64,000 bases of DNA from RBG-16-66-20 sp035308765. GTDB taxonomy: Bacteria; Pseudomonadota; Gammaproteobacteria; Burkholderiales; SG8-39. Shown here in pieces: positions 28,801 through 35,881 of the stretch. Made by a program: the position numbers and the translations under genes. Positions within the stretch are counted from its first letter, which is position 1. Every line of letters starts with the position of its first letter. Under the pieces are notes generated by a model. That model was not told where the DNA came from. It made no database searches and saw only the letters and a program-made list of their open reading frames with translations. Where the stretch lies: positions 54,709 to 118,708 of the forward strand of contig DATGGA010000029.1 of NCBI GenBank assembly GCA_035308765.1. Reading direction: 5' to 3'.

Positions 28801-29231
28801 TCGGCAACATCGTGCAGGCCATGGACGCCTACGCCGAAGGACGGCTGGGCGCGCTCTCGATCCGCCTCGACGATTGCGACCGGCTGATCGCCATCGGCTC
28901 CGACCGCATGATGGCCGGCGTCGCGAAAGCGCGCCACGACGTACTCAAACCGCACCTGAAACCCGCCCACTTCGCAATCGGCTCCATCAACTCGCCGATG
29001 CAATGCATGATGAAAGAGATCTGCGCGCAGTGTCTGCAGCCGCACCGCGATCCGGTCACCGGCGAAACCAGCTACGTGTTTTCCTGCTTCAATCAGGACC
29101 AGCCGCTCGACAGCGTGGATTTCAAGGGCCTTCACGAGCGCCTGAAGCAGAACTCGCTGGCGGAGAAGCTGAGCGCAGGCTGGCTGCGCCACTGTATGCC
29201 CGGGCTCAGGAAGCAGCGCAGCTTCGTCTAG
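25890..29231 (+). CDS. Large flavin/Fe-S pyridine-nucleotide oxidoreductase; GltD/NfnB-like and PyrK/NfnA-like domains fused
   Basis: A 1113-residue protein. Residues 1-330 hold cysteine clusters suited to Fe-S centres (CIWCHEQGKDSC near 220, AGCP near 257, CNDCMKSC near 297-304). Residues about 350-760 form a GltD-like two-dinucleotide-domain oxidoreductase (VMVVGLGPAGFTLAHH; VVVIGGGLTAIDTATES). From about 784 comes a ferredoxin-reductase/PyrK-like half (GQFYRLQNF; VVLCGGGLGNAVLFSIGAA) ending in CMMKEICAQC and a later Cys near 1065, the PyrK-type 2Fe-2S ligands. The order matches NfnB plus NfnA in one chain. It may move electrons between NAD(P)H and another carrier; partner and direction are not visible. 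Monocistronic. Confidence 0.75.
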   Translation: MKLSFGLGFGDLYRREGLLRLDGAFLSFLDPALRKKLLEARDNPPSWKAESELLIELAPHLEDFLAQLFGIETEAQALAARHNELAPLFSVKRLFVQRHALHKVKPGDATSGGYAFSTELEFAKQVTEWGKDQAANAGKIEGAARYAAWAATTPEGKAKHRAGILFKTPLKLDFMRLVPVHTDMSQGFAKHSLEHLRQRDGFALTDHGTDLTGALDQANYCIWCHEQGKDSCSKGLKEKAPATGFKKTQFGVPLAGCPLEEKISEFHLVKARGEPLAALAVICIDNPMAAATGHRICNDCMKSCIYQKQAPVDIPQAETRTLKDVLELPWGFEIYSLLTRWNPLNLRRPVPLPESGRKVMVVGLGPAGFTLAHHLMNDGHAVAGIDGLKLEPLSVPFEPVKDVRSLYEDLGGRVMAGFGGVAEYGITVRWDKNFLKIIRLLLERRSQFAMFGGVRFGGTVTLEDAMAMGFDHVALCVGAGKPTVLDIPNGLARGVRAASDFLMALQLTGAAKEDSIANMQLRLPVVVIGGGLTAIDTATESLAYYVVQVNKFLERYEALAAEIGEDAVRANWDDQEREIAEEFLAHARTLRNTAKEKHIELLRHWGGVTIAYRRRLIDSPSYTLNHEEVEKALEEGIWFAEGLTPAAVDVDNFGAVKGIRLKGAATEHWLPAHTVFVAAGTQPNTVLAREDAAHFSLDGKYFAACDTDGKPVKPQYSTSKPATPNVLLSKQLDGRFVSYFGDVHPSYFGNVVKAMGSAKQGYPIVSKVLNSRPPVAKENFFDRLSDQLNATVHKVERLTPTIVEVIVRAPLAAKKFQPGQFYRLQNFETLAPVAAKTRMQMEGLAMTGAWVDRKKGLVSIIALEMGGSSDLCAMLKPGEPVILMGPTGTPTEIAGGETVVLCGGGLGNAVLFSIGAAFRAAGSKVLYFAGYKKVADRYKVSDIENAADAVIWCCDEAPGFKPGRPQDRSFVGNIVQAMDAYAEGRLGALSIRLDDCDRLIAIGSDRMMAGVAKARHDVLKPHLKPAHFAIGSINSPMQCMMKEICAQCLQPHRDPVTGETSYVFSCFNQDQPLDSVDFKGLHERLKQNSLAEKLSAGWLRHCMPGLRKQRSFV

Positions 29232-29246
29232 GCGCCACTTGACGGG

Positions 29247-29276
29247 ATATACAAGTCTTATATAAGATTTGTATAT
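29247..29276. promoter_or_regulatory. 30-bp palindrome over the start of the ribbon-helix-helix-like gene; probable operator
   Basis: The left arm ATATACAAGTCTTAT and right arm ATAAGATTTGTATAT are reverse complements except for one position pair. The site is far more A/T-rich than its surroundings, contains TATAAG that could act as a -10, and overlaps the ATG at 29275. This is what an autoregulated RHH operator would look like. The palindrome is seen; its role is inferred. Confidence 0.6.
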
Positions 29277-29478
29277 GCCGAAGCTGAAATCGAAGATCAG
29301 TACCTTCTCCGCGGCGCCGCGGGACCTGGAGATGCTGGACGTCGTCGCGCGCTATCACGGCACCAACAAGAGCGCGACGATCGTCAGCCTCGTGCGCCGG
29401 GAATTCTGGCGTGCCTTTCCGGGTGGCACGGACAAAATCCGGCCCGATCGTGGTGCCAAGGTGGAGGACGGAAAATGA
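29275..29478 (+). CDS. Small ribbon-helix-helix-like DNA-binding protein
   Basis: A 67-residue protein (or 69 from the TTG at 29269). Residues 5-45 fit the ribbon-helix-helix fold: a short strand (KSKISTFSA), then two helices (PRDLEMLDVVARYHG and NKSATIVSLVRREFWRAF). The tail is charged. I do not recognise a named family member. It overlaps the next gene, a LIV-type binding protein, by 4 bases (ATGA), suggesting it controls that transport operon and itself. Confidence 0.65.
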   Translation: MPKLKSKISTFSAAPRDLEMLDVVARYHGTNKSATIVSLVRREFWRAFPGGTDKIRPDRGAKVEDGK

Positions 29479-30650
29479 GATTCCTGTTGCTGGCTGCCCT
29501 GCTCGTCTCGTCGAGCGCTTTCTCGCAGGACATCAAGCTCGGAGAGCTGAACAGCTACAAGGTCTTCCCTGCTTTCCTGGAGCCTTATAAGAAGGGCATG
29601 GAGCTCGCGATCGAGGAGATCAACGGCTCCGGCGGCGTGCTGGGAAGAAAGCTCGAACTGATAACGCGGGACGACGGCGGCAATCCGGGCGACGCGGTGC
29701 GGGTCGCCGAGGAGCTGATTTCGCGCGACAAGGTAAACGTGCTCATGGGGACGTTCGCGTCCAACGTCGGCCTGGCCGTGTCGAATCTCGCCGCGCAGCG
29801 CAAGGTGCTGTTCATCGCCTCCGAGCCGCTCACGGACAAGATCGTGTGGGAGAACGGCAACCGCTACACGTTTCGGCTGCGGCCCTCTACCTACATGCAG
29901 ACTGCCATGCTGATCCCCGAGGCGGTGAAGCTGAAGAAGAAGCGCTGGGCGATCGTCTACCCGAACTACGAGTACGGCCAGTCGGCGACGGCGTCGTTCA
30001 AGAAGCTGCTGAAGGCGGCGCAGCCGGACGCGGAGTTCGTCGCCGAGCAGGCGCCGCCGCTGGGCAAGATCGACGGCGGCGCGGTGGTGCAGGCGCTGAT
30101 CGACGCCAGGCCGGACGCGATTTTCTCGTCTCTGTTCGGCGCCGACCTGCAGAAGTTCGTGCGCGAGGGCAACACGCGCGGCCTGTTCAGGAACACGCCG
30201 GTGTTCAACCTGATCGCGGGCGAGCCGGAATATCTCGACACGCTCAAGGACGAAACTCCCGACGGCTGGTGGGTGACGGGCTATCCGTGGAGCGCGATCA
30301 GCACGCCAGAGCACCGCAAGTTCCGCGATGCCTACCAGAAGCGCTGGAAGGACTATCCCCGCGAGGGCTCTGTCGTGGGCTACGTGTCGGTCTACACAGT
30401 GGCCAACGCGCTGCGCAAAGCTGGCTCGACGGATACCGAGAAGCTGGTCGAGGCGATGAAGGGCCTGGAAATGGGAACGCCCTTCGGCCCGATCGTCTGG
30501 CGACCGCTCGACCACCAGTCGACCATGGGCGCCTATGTCGGGCAGTTGGCGCGAAAGGATGGCCAGGGCGTGATGGTGAACTGGCGCTTCGCCGATGGAG
30601 CCAATTTCCTGCCGTCGTTTGAAGAGGTAAAGGCGCTTAGAAAAGAATAA
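29475..30650 (+). CDS. Branched-chain amino-acid-type ABC transporter, periplasmic binding protein
   Basis: A 391-residue Leu/Ile/Val-type (type I) solute-binding protein with a signal peptide (MRFLLLAALLVSSSAFSQ, cleavage near 18). Family motifs include GMELAIEEINGSGGVLGRKLEL, RDDGGNPGDAVRVAEELI and NVLMGTFASNVGLAVSNLA. Ligands of this family range from branched-chain amino acids to aromatic acids and amides, so the substrate is open. It heads the transporter part of the operon and is followed 8 bases later by the permease. Confidence 0.9.
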   Translation: MRFLLLAALLVSSSAFSQDIKLGELNSYKVFPAFLEPYKKGMELAIEEINGSGGVLGRKLELITRDDGGNPGDAVRVAEELISRDKVNVLMGTFASNVGLAVSNLAAQRKVLFIASEPLTDKIVWENGNRYTFRLRPSTYMQTAMLIPEAVKLKKKRWAIVYPNYEYGQSATASFKKLLKAAQPDAEFVAEQAPPLGKIDGGAVVQALIDARPDAIFSSLFGADLQKFVREGNTRGLFRNTPVFNLIAGEPEYLDTLKDETPDGWWVTGYPWSAISTPEHRKFRDAYQKRWKDYPREGSVVGYVSVYTVANALRKAGSTDTEKLVEAMKGLEMGTPFGPIVWRPLDHQSTMGAYVGQLARKDGQGVMVNWRFADGANFLPSFEEVKALRKE

Positions 30651-30658
30651 TATAATCA

Positions 30659-32476
30659 ATGTCTTTATCGTCAGTCCTCATCCAGTTTCTTAACGGGCTG
30701 GCGAGCACCTCGGCGCTATTCCTGGTCGCTGCGGGGCTGTCGCTGATCTTCGGCGTTACCCGCATCGTCAATTTCGCCCACGGCTCCCTCTACATGCTCG
30801 GCATGTACCTGGCGGTCTGGCTGGCCGAACGGGTCGGGTTCTGGGCGGCGGTACCGCTGGCTGCGATCGTGGTCGCAGCCGTAGGATGCCTCGCAGAGAT
30901 CGGCCTTCTGCGAAGAATCTACAAGGCGCCCGAGCTGCTGCAGCTGCTCGCCACCTTCGCGCTGATGCTGGTGATCAAGGACGCGGCGCTCTGGGCCTGG
31001 GGGCCGGAAGATCTGCTTGGACCGCGCGCTCCCGGTTTCGCCGGGGCGGTGAAAATCGCGGGCAGCGCATTCCCGCAGTACGACCTGCTGCTGATCCTGC
31101 TGGGCCCCCTGGTGTTCATTTTTCTCCAGTTCATTCTTTTCAGGACCCGCTGGGGCATCCTGGTCCGCGCCGCGAGCCAGGACCGCGAGATGGCCGGCGC
31201 GCTCGGCGTCAACCAGCGCTGGCTGTTCACCGGGGTGTTCGCGCTGGGCGCCCTGCTCGCCGGGCTGAGCGGCGCGCTGCGGATCCCGCTGGAGCCCGCG
31301 ACCCTTTCGATCGACCTGTCGGTGATATCGGACGCCTTCGTCGTCGTCGTGGTCGGGGGCCTGGGCTCGATTCCGGGCGCGTTTCTCGCCGCGCTGCTGA
31401 TCGCGGAGATCAAGTCGTTCTGCATCGGGCTCGGCTTCTCGCAGGCCACGCTCGTCGTGGAGTTCATCGTCATGGCCGCGGTGCTGGTGGTCCGGCCACG
31501 GGGCTTGCTGGGTCAAGCGCAGGCTTTGGCGAGAAATCCGGGGATCACGGAAGCATCCCTTGAACCGCCGGAAAGAAAATTCCTCGCCGCAGGCTCCGCG
31601 CTGCTCGTCGTCCTCGCGCTGGTTCCGATCGCTTCCCCCGGTTACACGCTGGTATTGCTCGAAGACATCCTGGTCTTCGCCCTGTTCGCTGTCAGCCTGC
31701 ACTTCATCATGGGGCCTGGCGGCCTCTATTCCTTCGGCCACGCGGCCTTCTTCGGACTCGGCGCCTATGCGGCCGGCATTCTCCTTCTGCGGGCAAAGCT
31801 GCCGATGGAACTCGCGCTGGCGCTGGCGCCTCTCGCCGCCTGCCTGGGCGCGATCGTCTTCGGCTGGTTCGTGGTGCGGCTCTCCGGCGTGTATTCCGCG
31901 ATGCTGACGCTCGCCTTCGCGCAGATCGCCTGGTCTGCGGCTTTCGAGTGGGATGCGCTCACCGGCGGATCCAACGGCCTCGTCGGAACGTGGCCGGCGG
32001 CCTGGCTGTCGTCGGAGCCGGCGTATTACTTCCTGACGCTGCTGCTGTGCGCGTCCGGAATTCTCTTCCTGTGGCGGGCAATGTATTCCCCGTTCGGCTA
32101 CGCCCTGCGCGCCTGCCGGGATTCGCCGCTGCGCGCCGAGTCGATCGGCATCGACGTGCGCGCGACGCAATGGGCCGCATTTGCCTGCGCGGGACTGGCG
32201 GCGGGCGTCGCCGGCGCGCTGTACGCCTTCTCCAAGGGCTCGATCTCGCCCGACGTGCTGGGAATACAGCGCTCGGTCGACGGCCTGGTGATGGTGATGC
32301 TGGGCGGCATCCAGACGCTCAGCGGGCCGGCCTGGGGCGCGGCGCTGCTTACCTGGCTGCAGGACGCCGCCGCACGCAACATCGACTACTGGCGTGCGGT
32401 GGTCGGCATTGCGATCCTCGCGCTGGTTCTGATCCTGCCGAACGGAATCGGTTCTCTCTTTCAATCGAGAAAATGA
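30659..32476 (+). CDS. LivH-LivM fused ABC permease
   Basis: A 605-residue membrane protein combining two normally separate permeases. Residues 1-290 are LivH-like (LNGLASTSALFLVAAGLSLIFGVTRIVNFAHG, in part; VVVVGGLGSIPGAFLAALL). Residues 310-605 are LivM-like (GPGGLYSFGHAAFFGLGAYAA; DSPLRAESIGIDVRATQW; VMVMLGGIQTLSGPAWGAA). Each half carries the EAA-type loop that contacts the ATPases. The join region near residue 285-310 is hydrophilic. It overlaps livG by 4 bases. Confidence 0.92.
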   Translation: MSLSSVLIQFLNGLASTSALFLVAAGLSLIFGVTRIVNFAHGSLYMLGMYLAVWLAERVGFWAAVPLAAIVVAAVGCLAEIGLLRRIYKAPELLQLLATFALMLVIKDAALWAWGPEDLLGPRAPGFAGAVKIAGSAFPQYDLLLILLGPLVFIFLQFILFRTRWGILVRAASQDREMAGALGVNQRWLFTGVFALGALLAGLSGALRIPLEPATLSIDLSVISDAFVVVVVGGLGSIPGAFLAALLIAEIKSFCIGLGFSQATLVVEFIVMAAVLVVRPRGLLGQAQALARNPGITEASLEPPERKFLAAGSALLVVLALVPIASPGYTLVLLEDILVFALFAVSLHFIMGPGGLYSFGHAAFFGLGAYAAGILLLRAKLPMELALALAPLAACLGAIVFGWFVVRLSGVYSAMLTLAFAQIAWSAAFEWDALTGGSNGLVGTWPAAWLSSEPAYYFLTLLLCASGILFLWRAMYSPFGYALRACRDSPLRAESIGIDVRATQWAAFACAGLAAGVAGALYAFSKGSISPDVLGIQRSVDGLVMVMLGGIQTLSGPAWGAALLTWLQDAAARNIDYWRAVVGIAILALVLILPNGIGSLFQSRK

Positions 32477-33225
32477 GCATTCTCGCCGTCAAGGGTCTCA
32501 CGAAATCTTTCGGCGGCGTGCGCGCGGTCTCCGGCGTGAGCTTCTCCGTGGATGCCGGCGAACTGCTGGCGATGATCGGTCCGAACGGCGCCGGCAAAAC
32601 CACCTGCTTCAATCTGGTCAACGGACAACTGCAGCCCGACGCCGGGGAGGTTCTGTTTCAGGGAAGGAAAACTCGGGGGATGACCCCCCGTGAACTGTAC
32701 CGCCTGGGCGTCGGCCGCACATTTCAGATCACCGCCACCTTCGGCTCCATGAGCGTGCGCGAGAACGTGCAGCTTGCGCTGCTCTCGCATGCGAAAAGGC
32801 TCGGCTCCCCTTTCTCGTCCTTTTCCGGAGCGATTTCCGGACCAACGGATGAATTGCTGGAAGGCGTCGGCATGCGGCGGCAGGCGGACAAGCGGTGCGC
32901 GGAACTCGCCTACGGCGACCTCAAGCGCGTCGAACTGGCTGTGGCGCTTGCCGGCCGCCCGCGGCTGCTGCTGATGGACGAGCCCACGGCGGGAATGGCC
33001 GCGGCGGAGCGTCACATGCTTATGAAGCTTGTCGAAGGAACTGCAAAGGAAGAAAACATATCCGTACTCTTTACGGAGCACGACATGGACATCGTCTTCG
33101 GGCATGCCGACCGCGTCATCGTGCTCTCCGAGGGCGAACTGATCGCGCAGGGCAGCCCGGCCGCCGTCCGCGCGGACCCGCTGGTCCGCCGCGTCTATCT
33201 CGGCGAGGAAGCCGCCCGTGCTTGA
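32473..33225 (+). CDS. LIV-type ABC transporter ATP-binding protein, LivG-like
   Basis: A 250-residue ABC ATPase. It shows Walker A GPNGAGKTT, the LivG-type signature LAYGDLKRVELAVALA in place of LSGGQ, Walker B LLLMDEPTAGM and the switch His (FTEHDMDIVF). GVGRTFQITATFGSMSVRENV is the LivG Q-loop region. It pairs with the LivF-like ATPase under the fused permease. The start ATG overlaps the permease stop by 4 bases. Confidence 0.93.
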   Translation: MSILAVKGLTKSFGGVRAVSGVSFSVDAGELLAMIGPNGAGKTTCFNLVNGQLQPDAGEVLFQGRKTRGMTPRELYRLGVGRTFQITATFGSMSVRENVQLALLSHAKRLGSPFSSFSGAISGPTDELLEGVGMRRQADKRCAELAYGDLKRVELAVALAGRPRLLLMDEPTAGMAAAERHMLMKLVEGTAKEENISVLFTEHDMDIVFGHADRVIVLSEGELIAQGSPAAVRADPLVRRVYLGEEAARA

Positions 33226-33919
33226 ACTCAAACGCATCAACGCAGGCTACGGCCGGGCGCAGATCCTGTTCGACTTCGACCTGGCGCTGCGCCGCGGCGA
33301 AGTTACCGCCCTCCTCGGCCGCAATGGCGCCGGCAAATCCACCGCGTTGAAAGCTACGATGGGACTGCTGCCGGCACTATCCGGGGAGATTCTTTTTGAC
33401 GGCCACAACCTCCGCGGCCTTGAGCCCTTTCGCATCTCGCGCTTCGGTCTCGGCTACGTGCCGGAGGACCGGCGCATCTTCACCGACCTGACGGTGATGG
33501 AGAATCTCGAAGCCGGCCGCCAGCCCCGGCGCGCGGATGCGCCCTACTGGACCCTGGAACGCCTGTTTGAACTGTTTCCCAACCTCGACCGGATGCGTGG
33601 GCGGCGCGGCGGCAGCATGTCGGGCGGCGAGCAGCAGATGCTCGCCATCGCGCGCACGCTGATGGGCAATCCCCGCACCATTCTCCTCGACGAGCCGTTC
33701 GAAGGCCTCGCACCGGTGATCGTCGATAGCGTCGCCAGGGCCATCCGCGAACTGAAACGGGAGGGGCTGAGCGTCCTGCTGTGCGAGCAGAACCCGCGCT
33801 TCGCCCGGCTGGTTGCGGATCGCGCCTGCATTATCGAAAAGGGCCGGCTGTGCCACGCCGGCACGCTCGCCGGGCTGGACGCTGACCCTGCGCTACGCGA
33901 GCGCTACCTCGCCGCTTGA
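33218..33919 (+). CDS. LIV-type ABC transporter ATP-binding protein, LivF-like
   Basis: A 233-residue ABC ATPase. Walker A is GRNGAGKST, the signature MSGGEQQMLAIARTL, Walker B TILLDEPFEGLAP and the switch region LLCEQNPRF, with Gln-Asn in place of the usual His as often seen in LivF. GYVPEDRRIFTDLTVMENL is typical of LivF. GTG at 33218 overlaps livG by 8 bases. Last gene of the transporter operon; no clear terminator follows. Confidence 0.92.
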   Translation: MLELKRINAGYGRAQILFDFDLALRRGEVTALLGRNGAGKSTALKATMGLLPALSGEILFDGHNLRGLEPFRISRFGLGYVPEDRRIFTDLTVMENLEAGRQPRRADAPYWTLERLFELFPNLDRMRGRRGGSMSGGEQQMLAIARTLMGNPRTILLDEPFEGLAPVIVDSVARAIRELKREGLSVLLCEQNPRFARLVADRACIIEKGRLCHAGTLAGLDADPALRERYLAA

Positions 33920-33973
33920 GGCGAGCGCCACGGGCTGATACTCGGCGCGCACGATCGAGGCGCGATCATACCC

Positions 33974-34393
33974 CTATCCGGAAAGAACGCGCAGCGCCGT
34001 TTCACCGCGCAAGGTGACGATGGTCGCGATGCAGACCGCGACCACAGGCAGCACGAACATCGCAAGGCTCAGCGTCAGCATGCCCCGCGGCGGCGGCGCG
34101 GCGCGCCACCGGTTGAAGGCAGACTGGGGGAGCAGGATCATCAGCACCCAGCAAAACAGCTCCAGTAACGGCCGGCTCCAGGCTTTATCGAGCAGCACGC
34201 CGATTCCGCCCGCCAGGCCGAGGATCCAGATGCCGAACAGCAGCGAATCATCCAGCACCCGCGCCGGCAGCTCCTTGCGCGCGATTTCGTCCCTGAAATG
34301 GATGACGACGATCAGCCAGCTGCCGAAGGCGAGCGCCAGTCCCGAAACGATGGAGAACAGCCACCCGATCAGGGAGATATCCAGCAGATCCAC
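33974..34393 (-). CDS. Small inner-membrane protein of unknown function
   Basis: A 139-residue protein with four predicted membrane helices (about 5-30, 50-68, 72-92 and 105-128) and a short charged loop (HFRDEIARKELPARVLDDS). I do not recognise the family. It follows the PhzF-like gene by 3 bases on the same strand, so it is probably the third gene of a nitroreductase-PhzF operon. Confidence 0.7.
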   Translation of the reverse strand: MDLLDISLIGWLFSIVSGLALAFGSWLIVVIHFRDEIARKELPARVLDDSLLFGIWILGLAGGIGVLLDKAWSRPLLELFCWVLMILLPQSAFNRWRAAPPPRGMLTLSLAMFVLPVVAVCIATIVTLRGETALRVLSG

Positions 34394-34396
34394 GCC

Positions 34397-35254
34397 CTAC
34401 TCCAGCCGCAGCGTACCTTCGATGCAGGTCACCGCGCTTCCCCCCAGCAGTATTTTGCCGCCGTCGAAGCGGATCGAAACGCGGCCGTCGCGCCCGAGCT
34501 GCATTCCCTGCCTTGCCGTGTAGCCGGCGCCGAAGCGATCCGCCCGGCCCGATGTCGCGACATAGGCCGCGACGCTGATATTGCCGCTGCCGCACACCGG
34601 ATCCTCCGCGATGCCGTGCGCCGGCGCGAACGAGCGCACGTGCATGGCGGAGAGCTTGTCTTCGGACGCGCCGAAGACGGTCACCCCGCCGATGGCCAGA
34701 GCGACGCTCATTTCCGTCAGAACCTGCATGTCCGGCTTCAGCGCGGCGACCGCGGCGACATCATCCAGCTCCGCGATCAGCCAGCGCGGACCGACGTTGA
34801 TGATGCGGGGCTTGCCGCTGACGCGGCCGCCGAGCGCCTGCTCCAGCCGCGAGATCTCCGGCTGCCCGATGGGCGTGTCCGTTGCCGGCGGCGAACTGAG
34901 CCAGATGGTTTCCCCGTCGACTTGAAGATCCAGGTTTCCCGCACCGCATTCCTGGCGCAGCCTGCCGCCCCGTGCCTTGACGATGCCCGCCTCGAGGACT
35001 GCATGCGCGCTGCCGATGGTCGGATGTCCCGCAAAAGGCAGCTCGGCGCGCGGCGTGAAGATCCGCAGCCGGTAGTCGGCAGCCGCGGACGTGGGCGGCA
35101 GCACGAACGTGGTCTCGGAAAGATTGGTCCACGCCGCGACGCGCTGCATGTCCGCGGCGCTCATGCCCGCGCCTTCCAGCACGACGGCAACGGGATTGCC
35201 GAGGAACGGGCGGCTGGTGAAGACGTCGACCTGCTTGAATTTGAGGGTCTTCAT
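34397..35254 (-). CDS. PhzF family isomerase/epimerase-like protein
   Basis: A 285-residue diaminopimelate-epimerase-fold protein. PhzF marks are FKQVDVFTSRPFLGNPVAVV, TNLSETTFVLPP with the conserved Glu, RAELPFAGHPTIGSA and VCGSGNISVAAYVA. True PhzF acts in phenazine synthesis, but no other phz gene is present, so this is one of the many PhzF-like proteins of unknown substrate. It overlaps the nitroreductase gene by 4 bases. Confidence 0.9.
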   Translation of the reverse strand: MKTLKFKQVDVFTSRPFLGNPVAVVLEGAGMSAADMQRVAAWTNLSETTFVLPPTSAAADYRLRIFTPRAELPFAGHPTIGSAHAVLEAGIVKARGGRLRQECGAGNLDLQVDGETIWLSSPPATDTPIGQPEISRLEQALGGRVSGKPRIINVGPRWLIAELDDVAAVAALKPDMQVLTEMSVALAIGGVTVFGASEDKLSAMHVRSFAPAHGIAEDPVCGSGNISVAAYVATSGRADRFGAGYTARQGMQLGRDGRVSIRFDGGKILLGGSAVTCIEGTLRLE

Positions 35255-35838
35255 TCGATCCGGCAGGCTTCTTCGAAGGCGAGGCGCGGCAGGCGCTGCA
35301 TCACCTTGGCCGGATCGCCGTGGCCGACGTTGCAGAGGAAATTGGATTTCCAGCGCCCCTCGGGAAAGAACGCCGCATCCACCTTCTCGTTGTCGAAACC
35401 CGACATCGGCCCGGTATCCAGGCCGAGCATGCGGGCGGCGATGATGAAGTACGCGCCCTGCATCGAACCGTTGCGGAACGCGACTTTCTCGTTGCCCGCC
35501 TTCCTGTCTTCGCCCATGAAGCCGTTTTTCGCATCCGGACGGTGCGGAAACGTCTTCGGCAGGTTTTCATAGAACAGCAGGTCGTACGCGATGATCGCGG
35601 TGGCAGGGGCGGCCATCGTCTTGTCGAGGTTGCCGGGGCTCAGCGCAGGCTTGAGTTTTTCCTTCGCCTCTTTCGAGCGCACGAACACGATGCGGGCCGG
35701 CTGGGTGTTCATCGTCGTCGGGCCCCACTTCATCAGCTCGTAGATCTCGCGCAGCTGGGCATCGGTGAGCGGTCCCGCAAACGCATTGTGCGTCCTGGCC
35801 TGGCGGAAGATGGTGTCCAGCGATTTGTCATCGAGCAT
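35251..35838 (-). CDS. Nitroreductase family protein, RutE/HadB-like (malonic semialdehyde reductase type)
   Basis: A 195-residue FMN-dependent nitroreductase-fold protein. Family features are RTHNAFAGPLTDAQLREIYELMKWGPTTMNTQPARIVFVRS (in part) and the C-terminal FLCNVGHGDP. The sequence is closest to the RutE branch, which reduces malonic semialdehyde to 3-hydroxypropionate in pyrimidine breakdown. No other rut gene is nearby, so that role is uncertain. I chose ATG 35838. Divergent from the CoA-transferase gene. Confidence 0.82.
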   Translation of the reverse strand: MLDDKSLDTIFRQARTHNAFAGPLTDAQLREIYELMKWGPTTMNTQPARIVFVRSKEAKEKLKPALSPGNLDKTMAAPATAIIAYDLLFYENLPKTFPHRPDAKNGFMGEDRKAGNEKVAFRNGSMQGAYFIIAARMLGLDTGPMSGFDNEKVDAAFFPEGRWKSNFLCNVGHGDPAKVMQRLPRLAFEEACRIE

Positions 35839-35881
35839 GTTTTCTCCGGGGGAAAGCGAGCGCAAATGTTAGCATCGCGCG

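Noticed and set aside
34397..35254. Phenazine biosynthesis locus
   Set aside because: Only a PhzF-like gene is present; no phzA-E or phzG.
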